Shown piece by piece: positions 1-8,302 of a stretch of DNA of 64,000 bases. This DNA is from Caldicellulosiruptoraceae bacterium PP1. GTDB lineage: Bacteria > Bacillota > Thermoanaerobacteria > Caldicellulosiruptorales > Caldicellulosiruptoraceae. Every line of letters begins with the position of its first letter. Positions within the stretch are counted from its first letter, which is position 1. Both the position numbers and the translations under genes were made by a program. A model generated the notes under the pieces. The model made no database searches, had not been told where the DNA came from, and saw nothing but the letters and a program-made list of their open reading frames with translations. The stretch lies in NCBI GenBank assembly GCA_041320695.1, contig JBGGOQ010000005.1:1-64000 (forward strand), given 5' to 3'.

Positions 1-22
1 AAAGAACCGTCCCCATTGGCTC
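1..22. repeat. Possible edge of a REP-like or IS200-associated repeat
   Basis: The window opens with the string AAAGAACCGTCCCC followed by ATTGGCTC. From memory, GGGGACGGTTCTTT-type strings recur as dispersed repeats in many low-GC Firmicutes, often beside REP-associated Y1 transposase genes. Only the inner edge is visible here, so the rest of the element would lie outside the window. The call rests on motif memory alone. Confidence 0.25.
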
Positions 23-149
23 GTTGGCTAAATATTTGATACTATTACAAAAAAATTAATAATATATGAAAAATGAATATACATAATTGAATATAACTAA
101 CTATTTGTGTATTATAAAATTAAGAATATTATTAGATGAGGTTTATAGC

Positions 150-944
150 ATGAAAAAAAGGATAACATTTATTGGTACATTAATACTAATTTTCTCTGTA
201 TTTTTGTCAAATATATATATATTTGCTGCACCCAAGGTAAAAGAAAACAATAGTACTAAAAATGACACTTCAATAAATATAATTAGCACAATAAAATATG
301 ATTTAAATGGTGACGGGAATTTAGAAAATATATCAATTTCAAATGAGAAAAATAATTATTTTATAATTTTTAATAAATTAAAATATAAATTTTCTACCTC
401 AAAAATTGAGGTTAGAAATGTTTCAGTAATTGATATAAAAACAAATGATTTAAATAAAGAAATATTGATTGAAACAATAAAAGATGATAAAAGCGAATTT
501 ATAATTTTAGAATATAATGGTAAACAATTTTATGAGATAGCACGATTAAATAAGATGCCGGTCATATTAGGTAATGGAACAGTAATAATTGAAGAGGATA
601 TGGGATTTTGGATTAAAAAAGATAAATATGTTCTAACAGACAAAACCGGGAAAATTAAACTTAAGCAATTACCTCAAGAATTATATTACGTTGGGGCAAA
701 AGCAAGAGTAAAGAAAGGATTTGAATTATTTTCAAACAGAGAAGATAGTAAGGAATTAGCAACAATTACTCTCTCAGAAGGCGAGATTATAGATATTGTA
801 ATGTGCGATACATCCAATTGGTTCAAAAAATCAAATCAGAAGAATAATAAAATATATGATTGGTACTTAATTAAAACAAGTTCAAACCTAACTGGATGGG
901 CAAGATTAAAGGATTTTGAACAGAATATTGAGTTTATAAAGTAG
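150..944 (+). CDS. Secreted protein with C-terminal SH3-like domain
   Basis: The preferred start is the ATG at 150, preceded by GATGAGG; an upstream in-frame ATG at 87 lacks a good ribosome binding site. The N-terminus (MKKRITFIGTLILIFSVFLS) is a typical signal peptide with a basic start and hydrophobic core, probably cleaved near the following Ala-Ala. The middle contains a DLNGDGNLENI stretch resembling the acidic calcium-binding loops of EF-hand or FG-GAP-type repeats. The last 70 residues, with WYLIKTSSNLTGWARLKDF, look like a bacterial SH3b fold as found in cell-wall binding proteins. It is probably exported to the cell envelope; no enzymatic function can be assigned. It is followed at once by its own terminator, so it is likely monocistronic. 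Confidence 0.75.
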   Translation: MKKRITFIGTLILIFSVFLSNIYIFAAPKVKENNSTKNDTSINIISTIKYDLNGDGNLENISISNEKNNYFIIFNKLKYKFSTSKIEVRNVSVIDIKTNDLNKEILIETIKDDKSEFIILEYNGKQFYEIARLNKMPVILGNGTVIIEEDMGFWIKKDKYVLTDKTGKIKLKQLPQELYYVGAKARVKKGFELFSNREDSKELATITLSEGEIIDIVMCDTSNWFKKSNQKNNKIYDWYLIKTSSNLTGWARLKDFEQNIEFIK

Positions 945-967
945 CTACTCAGATGAGTAGCTTTTTT
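944..967 (+). terminator. Intrinsic terminator of the secreted protein gene
   Basis: A 7-bp stem GCTACTC/GAGTAGC with loop AGAT is followed directly by six T residues. It begins on the last base of the stop codon. Confidence 0.85.
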
Positions 968-997
968 ATTTTATTTATAAAAATTTATCATTTAATA

Positions 998-1006
998 TGA
1001 TATAAT
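998..1006 (+). promoter_or_regulatory. Extended -10 promoter ahead of aroK
   Basis: TGA-TATAAT at 998-1006 forms an extended -10 element (TGn plus perfect TATAAT) about 37 bases before the aroK start. No convincing -35 is seen, which fits an extended -10 promoter. Confidence 0.5.
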
Positions 1007-1042
1007 AAAAAAAACTTTAGATAAAACTTAAGGGTGTATATA

Positions 1043-1561
1043 ATGAGAAATATTGTTCTGACAGGTTTTATGGGAAGCGGGAAAACGTCAGTAGGTCTGA
1101 AATTGTCCGAAATACTAAATATAAACTTTATTGATACAGATTCATTGATAATAAAAAAGTTTAATATGCCAATTGAGGATATTTTCAAGATCTATGGGGA
1201 AAGGAGATTTAGAGAAGTTGAAGAAGAGGTTATCAAAGAAATTTCTGAAAATCAAGATTTGATTATTTCTACAGGTGGTGGTGTTGTTCTTAATAAAAAT
1301 AATATAGAGTATTTAAGGAAAAATGGTATTATATATTATCTTCATACTTCACCTGAGGTTGTATTTGAAAGAATTAAAGATGATACATCAAGGCCACTAC
1401 TCCAAAATAAAGATAAGCTTAAAACAATAATTAACTTAATGAATTTTAGAATACCATTTTATAAGAATTGTGATTATGAAGTAAATACTGATAATATGAA
1501 AATTGAAGAAATTGTTGATAAAATATTAAATATTCATCTTAAAAAGGAGACTACAAGATGA
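1043..1561 (+). CDS. aroK: Shikimate kinase
   Basis: It phosphorylates shikimate to shikimate 3-phosphate with ATP, the fifth step of the chorismate pathway, in the cytoplasm. The protein of 172 residues has the family's normal length. Walker A is GFMGSGKT (residues 8-15), the shikimate-contacting Asp is in IDTD (33), an Arg lies in GERRFRE, the substrate-binding GGG follows STGGG near residue 79, and the lid Arg is in SRPLL. The ATG at 1043 is preferred over the GTG at 1034 because AAGGGTG lies 7-8 bases before it and the family begins close to the P-loop. It starts a tight run with the TIM-barrel gene and aroQ and feeds chorismate to the trp operon downstream. Confidence 0.93.
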   Translation: MRNIVLTGFMGSGKTSVGLKLSEILNINFIDTDSLIIKKFNMPIEDIFKIYGERRFREVEEEVIKEISENQDLIISTGGGVVLNKNNIEYLRKNGIIYYLHTSPEVVFERIKDDTSRPLLQNKDKLKTIINLMNFRIPFYKNCDYEVNTDNMKIEEIVDKILNIHLKKETTR

Positions 1562-2424
1562 TCAGATTTGGACCTGCAGGTAATTCAGAAAGTTTTTATA
1601 ATGCTGGTAATAAGTCGAGTGTTGATGCTCCGAAGTGGCTTAATTCGATTGGACTTAATGCTTACGAATATCAATGTAATAAAGGAGTAAATATCAGTCT
1701 TAATAAAGCAAAAGAAATTGGTATAGAGGCAAATAAATACAATATTTTGTTGTCAATTCATGCACCTTATTATATTAATTTTGGAAGCCAAGAAAGAGAA
1801 AAATTAGATAAATCAAAAGAGTACATTTATAAATGCCTTGAAGTTGCAAAAGAAATGAAAGCAGAAAGAATTGTTTTTCATCCAGGTTCCTGTGCTAAGG
1901 TTGATAGGGATATTGCTTTTAATACAGCATTAAAATCCATAAAAGAAATGATTTATACAGTTAAGGATATTGGTTTTAATGATATCTTTTTATGTCCTGA
2001 AACAATGGGAAAGAAAAATAATCTTGGCTCGGTAGATGAAATAATAGAAATATGTATGCTTGACGATATGCTTTTGCCTACAATTGATTTTGGCCATGTG
2101 AATGCTTTTAATGGAGGGATATTAAAAACTAAAAGTGATTTTGTTGACCTTTTGAAAAAATTTATAAATAAATTAGGTTATGACAGAATGAAGCATTTTC
2201 ATAGCCATTTTAGTAGAATTGAATATACACAACAAGGAGAGAAAAGACATCTAAACTATGATGATGAAGGATATGGACCTGAATTCAATCCATTGGCAGA
2301 AGCATTAATTAAACTTGATTTAGAACCGGTAATAATTTGTGAATCAAGGGATTATATGAGCGAGGATGCTCTCAAATTTAAAAATATATATTCTGAGATA
2401 TTAAAAGAAAAGGAAGAGAACTAA
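1558..2424 (+). CDS. Endonuclease IV / sugar phosphate isomerase-like TIM barrel protein
   Basis: The 288-residue protein resembles the AP endonuclease 2 family, which includes endonuclease IV (Nfo) and xylose isomerase-like epimerases. Metal-ligand-like motifs appear in the expected order: SIHAPY (His), FHPGS (His), CPET (Glu), DFGH (Asp and His), FHSHFS (His) and a terminal CES Glu. It overlaps aroK by four bases (ATGA) and aroQ by one, so all three are translationally coupled. Whether it acts on abasic DNA or on a sugar phosphate cannot be decided. The position between two shikimate genes may hint at a metabolic role but could also be operon hitchhiking. Confidence 0.75.
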   Translation: MIRFGPAGNSESFYNAGNKSSVDAPKWLNSIGLNAYEYQCNKGVNISLNKAKEIGIEANKYNILLSIHAPYYINFGSQEREKLDKSKEYIYKCLEVAKEMKAERIVFHPGSCAKVDRDIAFNTALKSIKEMIYTVKDIGFNDIFLCPETMGKKNNLGSVDEIIEICMLDDMLLPTIDFGHVNAFNGGILKTKSDFVDLLKKFINKLGYDRMKHFHSHFSRIEYTQQGEKRHLNYDDEGYGPEFNPLAEALIKLDLEPVIICESRDYMSEDALKFKNIYSEILKEKEEN

Positions 2425-2864
2425 TGAAGGTATTAGTTATTAACGGACCTAACTTAAATCTTCTCGGGAAAAGAGAAACAGGGGTATATGGCAATAAGTC
2501 ATATGATGATTTATTAAGACAGATTAAACAAAAAGCATCTGAACTTTCAATTATGGTTGACTTTTATCAATCAAATCATGAAGGACAGATAATAGACAAA
2601 CTACATGAAGCACAAGATATATATGATGGAATAGTTATTAATCCGGGAGCTTTTACACACTATAGTTATGCTATACATGATGCAATAAAAGCAATTAATA
2701 TTCCAGTAGTTGAGGTACACATTTCCAATATACATCAAAGAGAGGAGTTTAGACATAAAAGTGTTACTGCTCCAGCTTGTATAGGTCAAATTTCAGGATT
2801 TGGATTTAATAGTTATGTTTTAGGGCTTTATGCTTTACAAGAGCATGTTATAAGAAAGGGATGA
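2424..2864 (+). CDS. aroQ: 3-dehydroquinate dehydratase, type II
   Basis: It dehydrates 3-dehydroquinate to 3-dehydroshikimate in the chorismate pathway. The 146-residue length is typical of the small type II dodecameric enzyme. Family signatures are visible: NGPNLNLLG at residues 7-15, the Tyr of GVYG, QSNHEG, NPGAFTHYSYAI, the catalytic His in VEVHISN, and the Arg of EEFRHKS. The ATG overlaps the preceding stop by one base, indicating coupling. Together with aroK it supplies part of the shikimate route; the remaining aro genes are not in this window. Confidence 0.95.
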   Translation: MKVLVINGPNLNLLGKRETGVYGNKSYDDLLRQIKQKASELSIMVDFYQSNHEGQIIDKLHEAQDIYDGIVINPGAFTHYSYAIHDAIKAINIPVVEVHISNIHQREEFRHKSVTAPACIGQISGFGFNSYVLGLYALQEHVIRKG

Positions 2865-2868
2865 TATT

Positions 2869-3942
2869 ATGGACATATTTAATCAAAGAATACAGAAGGT
2901 GTTTAATCATATTAACGAGGTAAATGCATTACTTTTAAAGAAAAAGGAGAATATAAGGTATTTTTCTGGTTTTAAGGGTGATGATAGCTTTTTACTATTA
3001 TTAAGTAACTCAAAGAGATACCTAATAACAGACTTTAGATATGTTGAACAAGCTGAAAAAGAAGCAATAAATTCAATTGTTATTGATTACAAAGGTGAAC
3101 TTCATAATTCTATTAAAAGTATTCTTGAACAATACAATATAAATACATTGCATATTGAAGGATATGCTTTTACAGCTGATGAATTTATTGAATACAAAGA
3201 GAAATTATCGAATATAAAAATAGAAAGAATAAAAGAAAATTTAGATATCTTCAGAATGATAAAAACACAGGAAGAAATACAAGCTATAAAAACAGCTGTA
3301 GAAATTGCTGATAGAGCTTTTGAATATATTTTAAAATTCATAAAAGAAGGAGTTAAAGAGGAAGACCTACTATGTGAATTAAATTATTTCTTTTTAAAAA
3401 ATGGAGCAAGAGGTTTTTCTTTTGAACCTATAATTGCATCTGGTGAAAGAGCATCATTGCCTCATGGTGTTGCATCAAATAGAAAATTAAAAAAAGGGGA
3501 TTTTATTACACTAGATTTTGGATGTAATTTTGATGGCTATATGTCAGATATGACAAGAACAGTTTTCTTAGGACAACCAAATGAACAACAATTAAAGATA
3601 TATTATATAGTAAAAGAGGCACAAGAAAGAGCAGAAAAGGAAATAAAGGCTGGGATGAAAGCTAATGAAGTTGATAGAATAGCAAGAGATTATATTGCTT
3701 CTTTTGGATATAGAGAACAATTTGGACATTCATTAGGGCATGGCGTAGGGCTTGAAATACATGAATTACCAAGATTATCCCCAAAATCTGATGTTATTTT
3801 AGAAGAGAATATGGTTGTAACAATAGAACCTGGTATCTATATACCTAATTTTGGGGGTGTAAGAATTGAAGATATAGTGGTTGTAAAAAAGGATAAATCA
3901 GAGATCTTAACCAAATCATCTAAAGAAGTTATTGTTATATAG
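2869..3942 (+). CDS. Xaa-Pro aminopeptidase / prolidase, peptidase M24 family
   Basis: This is a cytoplasmic metallopeptidase removing residues next to proline, similar to Bacillus YqhT. The 357 residues comprise an N-terminal creatinase-like domain (about 1-125) and a pita-bread catalytic domain. All five metal ligands are present at the expected spacing: Asp216 and Asp227 in LDFG..MSDMTRT, His291 in GHGVGLEIHE, Glu320 in TIEPGIY and Glu334 in VRIEDIV. It follows aroQ by four bases, as yqhT follows the dehydroquinase gene in Bacillus. Exact specificity (dipeptide versus longer peptides) is not readable from sequence. Confidence 0.88.
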   Translation: MDIFNQRIQKVFNHINEVNALLLKKKENIRYFSGFKGDDSFLLLLSNSKRYLITDFRYVEQAEKEAINSIVIDYKGELHNSIKSILEQYNINTLHIEGYAFTADEFIEYKEKLSNIKIERIKENLDIFRMIKTQEEIQAIKTAVEIADRAFEYILKFIKEGVKEEDLLCELNYFFLKNGARGFSFEPIIASGERASLPHGVASNRKLKKGDFITLDFGCNFDGYMSDMTRTVFLGQPNEQQLKIYYIVKEAQERAEKEIKAGMKANEVDRIARDYIASFGYREQFGHSLGHGVGLEIHELPRLSPKSDVILEENMVVTIEPGIYIPNFGGVRIEDIVVVKKDKSEILTKSSKEVIVI

Positions 3943-3957
3943 ATTTTGGAGGGTATT

Positions 3958-4830
3958 ATGGAGATTTGCGATATTTACTCAAATGGTATAAGTAAGTATG
4001 GTTTAGCTCCGGTTGTTCTATGTTATTATTATAGATACTATAAAAATGGCTTTTATATGGAACCGCATAAACATAAAAGAGCAGAGATTATGTATGTTAC
4101 TAAGGGACATTGCAAAGTAAATATTCAGAATGAATGTGTAAAATTGGAGAATGGTGATTTTATATTAATAAATGGAGAGATAGAACATCAACTTCTAGTT
4201 GATATTAATCTTCCATGTAAAGTATTATGTCTCGAATTTGCTTTTATGAAAGAGCAAAATCATAACATAATTAATATAAATTATCAACATTATTTAACAC
4301 CAGAATTTTTAAACCATAGTAAACAATATATTGTTCTTAAAGATTCAGATGAAGTATATCTGGCAATTAAAGGAATACTTTCTGAATTAGAAAGAATAAA
4401 TAGAAACCAAAATTTAATAAATCTCATGTTTACTGAATTGATGATAAAAATATCAAGACTTTATTCTGAAATAATTGAAGGCCAAAAAGATATAAAAAAC
4501 TTTTATGTTGATACCATTAAAAAATTTATTGAACATAATTATTATAAAGAAATAAAGATATCTGATTTAGCATCTATTGTCAATCTTAATCCTACATATT
4601 TAGAAAAGATATTTAAGAAAAATACAGGCTCTACTCCTATAGATTACCTTATAAAAGTAAGGATCGAGAAAGCAAAGATGTTTCTAGTAAATACCGATAT
4701 ACCAGTAACAGAGATTTGCAACTATGTGGGTATAAATAGTAGACAGTATTTTTCATTACTATTTAAAAAGCTTACTGGATATTCACCTCAACAATATAGA
4801 TTAACAAATTCAATAAATCGATATATTTGA
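3958..4830 (+). CDS. AraC-family transcriptional regulator with cupin sensor domain
   Basis: The first 130 residues form a cupin-like AraC ligand-binding domain (MEPHKHKRAEIMYV..GHCKVNI), and the last 95 residues hold two helix-turn-helix motifs, including ISDLASIVNLNPTYLEKIFKK and the signature around VTEICNYVGINSRQYFSLLFKK. The ATG at 3958 follows GGAGGG at good spacing; the in-frame TTG at 3946 overlaps that site and is rejected. The gene lies directly upstream of a family 4 alpha-galactosidase on the same strand, which suggests a MelR-like activator responding to an alpha-galactoside. That target is inferred from position only. Confidence 0.85.
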   Translation: MEICDIYSNGISKYGLAPVVLCYYYRYYKNGFYMEPHKHKRAEIMYVTKGHCKVNIQNECVKLENGDFILINGEIEHQLLVDINLPCKVLCLEFAFMKEQNHNIININYQHYLTPEFLNHSKQYIVLKDSDEVYLAIKGILSELERINRNQNLINLMFTELMIKISRLYSEIIEGQKDIKNFYVDTIKKFIEHNYYKEIKISDLASIVNLNPTYLEKIFKKNTGSTPIDYLIKVRIEKAKMFLVNTDIPVTEICNYVGINSRQYFSLLFKKLTGYSPQQYRLTNSINRYI

Positions 4831-4884
4831 CATTTAAATAATAATTAAGTGGGTATTTTAAAAGCATTTATTAAACTTTATTGT

Positions 4885-4890
4885 TATAAT
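4885..4890 (+). promoter_or_regulatory. Candidate -10 box of the alpha-galactosidase gene
   Basis: A perfect TATAAT stands 33 bases upstream of the start codon, but the position of a -35 box (4862-4867) does not resemble TTGACA. A poor -35 would fit a promoter that needs an AraC-type activator. Confidence 0.4.
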
Positions 4891-4922
4891 AAAAAGAAAA
4901 TATTTTACTTGAGGTGATTTGT

Positions 4923-6233
4923 ATGCCTAAGATTGCTATAATAGGTGCTGGTAGTGGTGTATTTACTCGTAACTTAGTTAGAGATATTCTATCATATCCT
5001 GAGTTATCTTCAAGTAATATCGTGCTTATGGATATTGATGAAACAAGGCTTGAGTATATGAAAAAGGCACTTGATAGATTGGTTTTGCAAGAAAAATATC
5101 CTGCAAAATTAGAAGCTACAACAGATAGAAGATATGCTCTAAAGGATGCAAACTATGTAATTATATCAATTCAAGTAGGGGGCCTAAAGCCATACGAACC
5201 TGATATATACATACCATTAAAGTATAGTGTAAAACAAGCTGTAGGGGATACATTAGGACCTGGTGGTGTATTTAGAGCTTTAAGGACTATTCCGGTACTA
5301 ATTGATATTGCTAAAGATATGGAAGAATTATGTCCAAATGCTTTAATGCTAAACTATGTGAATCCTATGGCTATGAACTGTTGGGCTCTCAATAAAGCTA
5401 CCAATATAAAAAATGTTGGTTTGTGCCATAGTGTTCAAGGTACTGCTGAATTTTTAGCCGGGATTATTGGAGCTGACATGAGGGATATTACATACCTTTG
5501 TGCTGGAATAAATCATATGGCATGGTTTTTGGAATATAAATGGAAAGGAAAAGATGCCTATCCTTTAATTAGAGAAAAGGCAAATGATCCAGAGATATAC
5601 ACACAAGATGTAACTAAATTTGAGATATTAAAACATTTTGGATATTATGTATCTGAATCAAGTTTTCATATGTCAGAATACATACCTTATTTTAGAAAAA
5701 GTGATGATTGGATTAATAAAATTCATAAAACACACTCTTGGCATAAAGACCATTACAACGGAATGTATTTACATTGTTGTTTAGATGGTGCGAAAACTTT
5801 ATTAGATGACCTAAAAAAGATGGCAGAAGAGGATTATATTAATCCTGCAAGAAGCCATGAATATTGTGCTACAATTATTCATTCAATTGAGACAAATACA
5901 CCTACTGTAATAAATGGAAATGTCCAGAATAAAGGTTTAATTACTAATCTTCCTGCTGATAGCTGTGTTGAAGTACCCTGTCTTGTGGATAGTAATGGTA
6001 TACAACCAACAATAGTTGGAGATTTACCGCCACAACTTGCGGCACTAAATAGGACTAATATAAATGTTCAAGAGTTAACTGTATATGCAATCTTAAATAA
6101 TGACAAAGAAGCAGTTTATCAAGCTATTTATATGGATCCTCTAACATCAGCAGTTCTCGATTTAGACCAGATTAGATGTATGGTTGATGAATTATTTGAA
6201 GCTGAGAAAGAGTTTTTACCAGAATTAAAGTAA
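4923..6233 (+). CDS. melA: Alpha-galactosidase, glycoside hydrolase family 4
   Basis: Family 4 enzymes hydrolyse glycosides by an NAD- and Mn-dependent redox mechanism in the cytoplasm. The 436-residue protein starts with a dinucleotide-binding glycine motif (GAGSGVFTRN) and an acidic residue ending strand 2 (LMDID). The metal-binding segments CHSVQGT and GINHMAW are present. The CHSV form, the run EVPCLVDSNGIQP and the C-terminal MDPLTSAVLDLD match E. coli MelA as I recall it, rather than the CHGF-type alpha-glucosidases. The ATG at 4923 follows TTGAGGTG at correct spacing; a GTG at 4914 is in that site. No sugar transporter is adjacent, so the substrate (melibiose-like) is inferred from family resemblance. 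Confidence 0.87.
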   Translation: MPKIAIIGAGSGVFTRNLVRDILSYPELSSSNIVLMDIDETRLEYMKKALDRLVLQEKYPAKLEATTDRRYALKDANYVIISIQVGGLKPYEPDIYIPLKYSVKQAVGDTLGPGGVFRALRTIPVLIDIAKDMEELCPNALMLNYVNPMAMNCWALNKATNIKNVGLCHSVQGTAEFLAGIIGADMRDITYLCAGINHMAWFLEYKWKGKDAYPLIREKANDPEIYTQDVTKFEILKHFGYYVSESSFHMSEYIPYFRKSDDWINKIHKTHSWHKDHYNGMYLHCCLDGAKTLLDDLKKMAEEDYINPARSHEYCATIIHSIETNTPTVINGNVQNKGLITNLPADSCVEVPCLVDSNGIQPTIVGDLPPQLAALNRTNINVQELTVYAILNNDKEAVYQAIYMDPLTSAVLDLDQIRCMVDELFEAEKEFLPELK

Positions 6234-6244
6234 TATAAAAATTG

Positions 6245-6273
6245 TTGCATTTTTTTAAATATTGATTTATAAT
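6245..6273 (+). promoter_or_regulatory. Sigma-A promoter of the trp operon
   Basis: TTGCAT (6245-6250) and TATAAT (6268-6273) are separated by exactly 17 bases. Transcription would start near 6280, leaving a leader of only about 60 bases that is almost entirely occupied by the triplet array at 6290-6337. Confidence 0.75.
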
Positions 6274-6289
6274 TAATTTTAATATATTT

Positions 6290-6337
6290 TAGATTAGTAT
6301 AGATTAGAGTAGAATAGATTAGATGAGAGGAGAAGAG
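6290..6337 (+). promoter_or_regulatory. TRAP (MtrB) RNA-binding site in the trpE leader
   Basis: Ten perfect triplets, seven TAG then three GAG, lie at 6290, 6295, 6300, 6305, 6310, 6315, 6320, 6325, 6330 and 6335, every one separated by exactly two bases. An eleventh, degenerate TAT lies at 6285. TRAP, the tryptophan-activated 11-mer of Bacillus and some Clostridia, wraps RNA carrying 9-11 (G/U)AG repeats with 2-3-nt spacers. The last three GAG triplets form the purine-rich ribosome binding site of trpE, so binding should block translation directly. The gene for TRAP is not in the window. Confidence 0.88.
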
Positions 6338-6342
6338 CTAAT

Positions 6343-7710
6343 ATGAATATCTATGCAACTAAAAGCTCCGAATGCTCTTCGGAGCTTTCATTTTACCATG
6401 ATCTTTTCAAAGAAATACCTGTTTTTAATATCTGCCATTCTTCTTTTGATGCACAAAATTTAGAACAATTTATTCCTACCCATTTTGATGTTCCATATTA
6501 TTTCATGGAATCAAGAGACTTAAAGGTTTTGTCATTTGAAGTTGTGCAAAGGATAAATATTTACAAAAATAAGATATCTTTCAAGGGTATTGTTGACTAC
6601 TTACTTGAAAATATTGAAGTTGAAGATAGCTTGAATAAGATAATTTCAAATTTGACTACTGAAAAAAATGCGTTTGTTGCGAGCATTATTAATTATTCTG
6701 CAATTAACATTACAGAAAACATCTTTGAAACAGATGAAGAGTATGGTACTTTGATACTATACAAATATAACATTATATATAACAAAAAGGAAAAGAAAAC
6801 ATATTTATTAACAGTTAATGATATGAACCATCCTTTAAATGAAAATGGGGTATCAAAAAATATTAGCAATGCTGTTGGCCATTTTATTTATAGAACACCT
6901 AAAGATGAATATATTAAAAATGTTATGAAAGTAAAAGAGGATATAAGAAATGGAGAGATATTTCAACTTGTTTTATCCCAAATTATGTATGTTGAAAGTA
7001 ATATAACTCCATTTCAGCTATTTTTCAATTTGTATGAAAATAACCTTTCAGATTACTGTTTTTTAATTAATGATTTAGATAAAAAGATAGTGTGTTTCTC
7101 TCCAGAAACATTAGTTAAAGTTGAAGATGAAAAAATATTAACATATCCAATTGCAGGAACTTATAAATTAAACCCTGATGAAAATTTAAACGAGAAAAAG
7201 TATAAATTAATTACAGACACCAAGGAACTAAGTGAACATATGATGCTTGTTGATCTTTCGAGGAACGATTTAAGTAAAGTATGTATTCCTGGAACTGTCT
7301 TTGTAAATGAATTTTTAAGGATAAAAGAACTTAAAAACCTTATTCATATTTACTCTGTTGTATCTGGTCAATTAAAAAACAAGATGCCATTTTCAAGTCT
7401 TTTATCTGTATTTCCAGCAGGGACATTGACTGGTGCTCCAAAGGTACGTGCAATGCAATTAATCAATGCTTATGAAGCTATTTCTCGTGGACTATACGGT
7501 GGAGCTATTGGATATTTTTTTAATAATACTATTGATTTTGCTATCGCAATTAGAATGGCAATAAACGAAGATGAGAAAGTGTATAGAGTTCAATCAGGAG
7601 CAGGAATTGTTCATTTATCTAAACCTGAAAATGAATATAAAGAATGTTTGACAAAAGCAAAAAGCATATTAAATGCTTTGGGGGTGAATGAAGATGATAT
7701 TAATAATTGA
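6343..7710 (+). CDS. trpE: Anthranilate synthase component I
   Basis: It converts chorismate and ammonia (from TrpG) to anthranilate, the first committed step of tryptophan synthesis. The 455-residue protein has the N-terminal regulatory region with an FMES variant of the LLES tryptophan-binding motif, and a C-terminal chorismate-binding domain with PIAGTYK, HMMLVDLSRNDLSKVC, FPAGTLTGAPKVRAM and VQSGAGIVHLS. The start at 6343 is 10 bases after AGGAG, which is itself inside the TRAP site. Codons 7-16 form a strong hairpin (6362-6388). The gene overlaps trpG. It is the first gene of a complete trpEGDCFBA operon. Confidence 0.95.
   Translation: MNIYATKSSECSSELSFYHDLFKEIPVFNICHSSFDAQNLEQFIPTHFDVPYYFMESRDLKVLSFEVVQRINIYKNKISFKGIVDYLLENIEVEDSLNKIISNLTTEKNAFVASIINYSAINITENIFETDEEYGTLILYKYNIIYNKKEKKTYLLTVNDMNHPLNENGVSKNISNAVGHFIYRTPKDEYIKNVMKVKEDIRNGEIFQLVLSQIMYVESNITPFQLFFNLYENNLSDYCFLINDLDKKIVCFSPETLVKVEDEKILTYPIAGTYKLNPDENLNEKKYKLITDTKELSEHMMLVDLSRNDLSKVCIPGTVFVNEFLRIKELKNLIHIYSVVSGQLKNKMPFSSLLSVFPAGTLTGAPKVRAMQLINAYEAISRGLYGGAIGYFFNNTIDFAIAIRMAINEDEKVYRVQSGAGIVHLSKPENEYKECLTKAKSILNALGVNEDDINN
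6362..6388 (+). terminator. Perfect hairpin inside the start of trpE, possible attenuator
   Basis: An 11-bp perfect stem AAAGCTCCGAA / TTCGGAGCTTT encloses the loop TGCTC and is followed by CATTTTAC, a weak U-tract. It lies 19 bases into the coding sequence. GAAGAGC (6332-6338), at the 3' end of the TRAP site, is complementary to GCTCTTC (6374-6380), the loop and 3' arm of the hairpin, so mutually exclusive pairing is possible. Its role as attenuator is inferred. Confidence 0.5.
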
Positions 7711-8302
7711 TAACTATGATTCATTCACCTACAACTTAGTAAATCTAATTGCTTCAAAAACTGAAGTTAATGTTGTTAGAAATGACAAAATATCATTAGA
7801 TGAAATTGACAGAGATAAAATTTCTGGGATTGTCATATCTCCCGGACCCGGAAAACCCAAAGATGCAGGTATAACTATGGAAGTGATTAATGCATTTACA
7901 GGGAAAATACCTATTCTTGGTGTATGCCTTGGTCATCAAGCAATTGTTGAAAGCTTTGGAGGAAAAATAAAGATTGCTGAAAGAATATATCATGGAAGGC
8001 GTTCCATTGTTAATCTAACTGAAGATGGCGAAAGAAGCACCATATTTAAAAACATTCCAAAAACCTTTATAGCAGGTAGGTATCATTCATTAATTGCAGA
8101 TGAAAAAACCCCTTTGGGAAAATTAAAGATAGCAGCAAAAACTAAAAATAATGAGATAATGGCTGTTGTCAATGATTATTTAAGGATATATGGGCTGCAA
8201 TTTCATCCAGAATCAATTTTAACACCAGATGGTAGTAAGATTATTAATAATTTTCTCAATATTTGTTTTGAAAGGGGTTTTCAGAATGCAAAATTATCTT
8301 GA
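7694..8302 (+). CDS. trpG: Anthranilate synthase component II (glutamine amidotransferase)
   Basis: It releases ammonia from glutamine for TrpE. The 202-residue class I amidotransferase carries IIDNYDSFTYNLV at the N-terminus, the oxyanion motif SPGPGKP, the nucleophile Cys in GVCLGHQ and the His-Glu pair in FHPES. The ATG at 7694 sits 7 bases after GGGGTG; an ATG two codons upstream at 7688 is too close to that site. It overlaps trpE by 17 bases. In B. subtilis this subunit is shared with folate synthesis as PabA, but here it is in the trp operon, and sharing cannot be judged. Confidence 0.94.
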   Translation: MILIIDNYDSFTYNLVNLIASKTEVNVVRNDKISLDEIDRDKISGIVISPGPGKPKDAGITMEVINAFTGKIPILGVCLGHQAIVESFGGKIKIAERIYHGRRSIVNLTEDGERSTIFKNIPKTFIAGRYHSLIADEKTPLGKLKIAAKTKNNEIMAVVNDYLRIYGLQFHPESILTPDGSKIINNFLNICFERGFQNAKLS

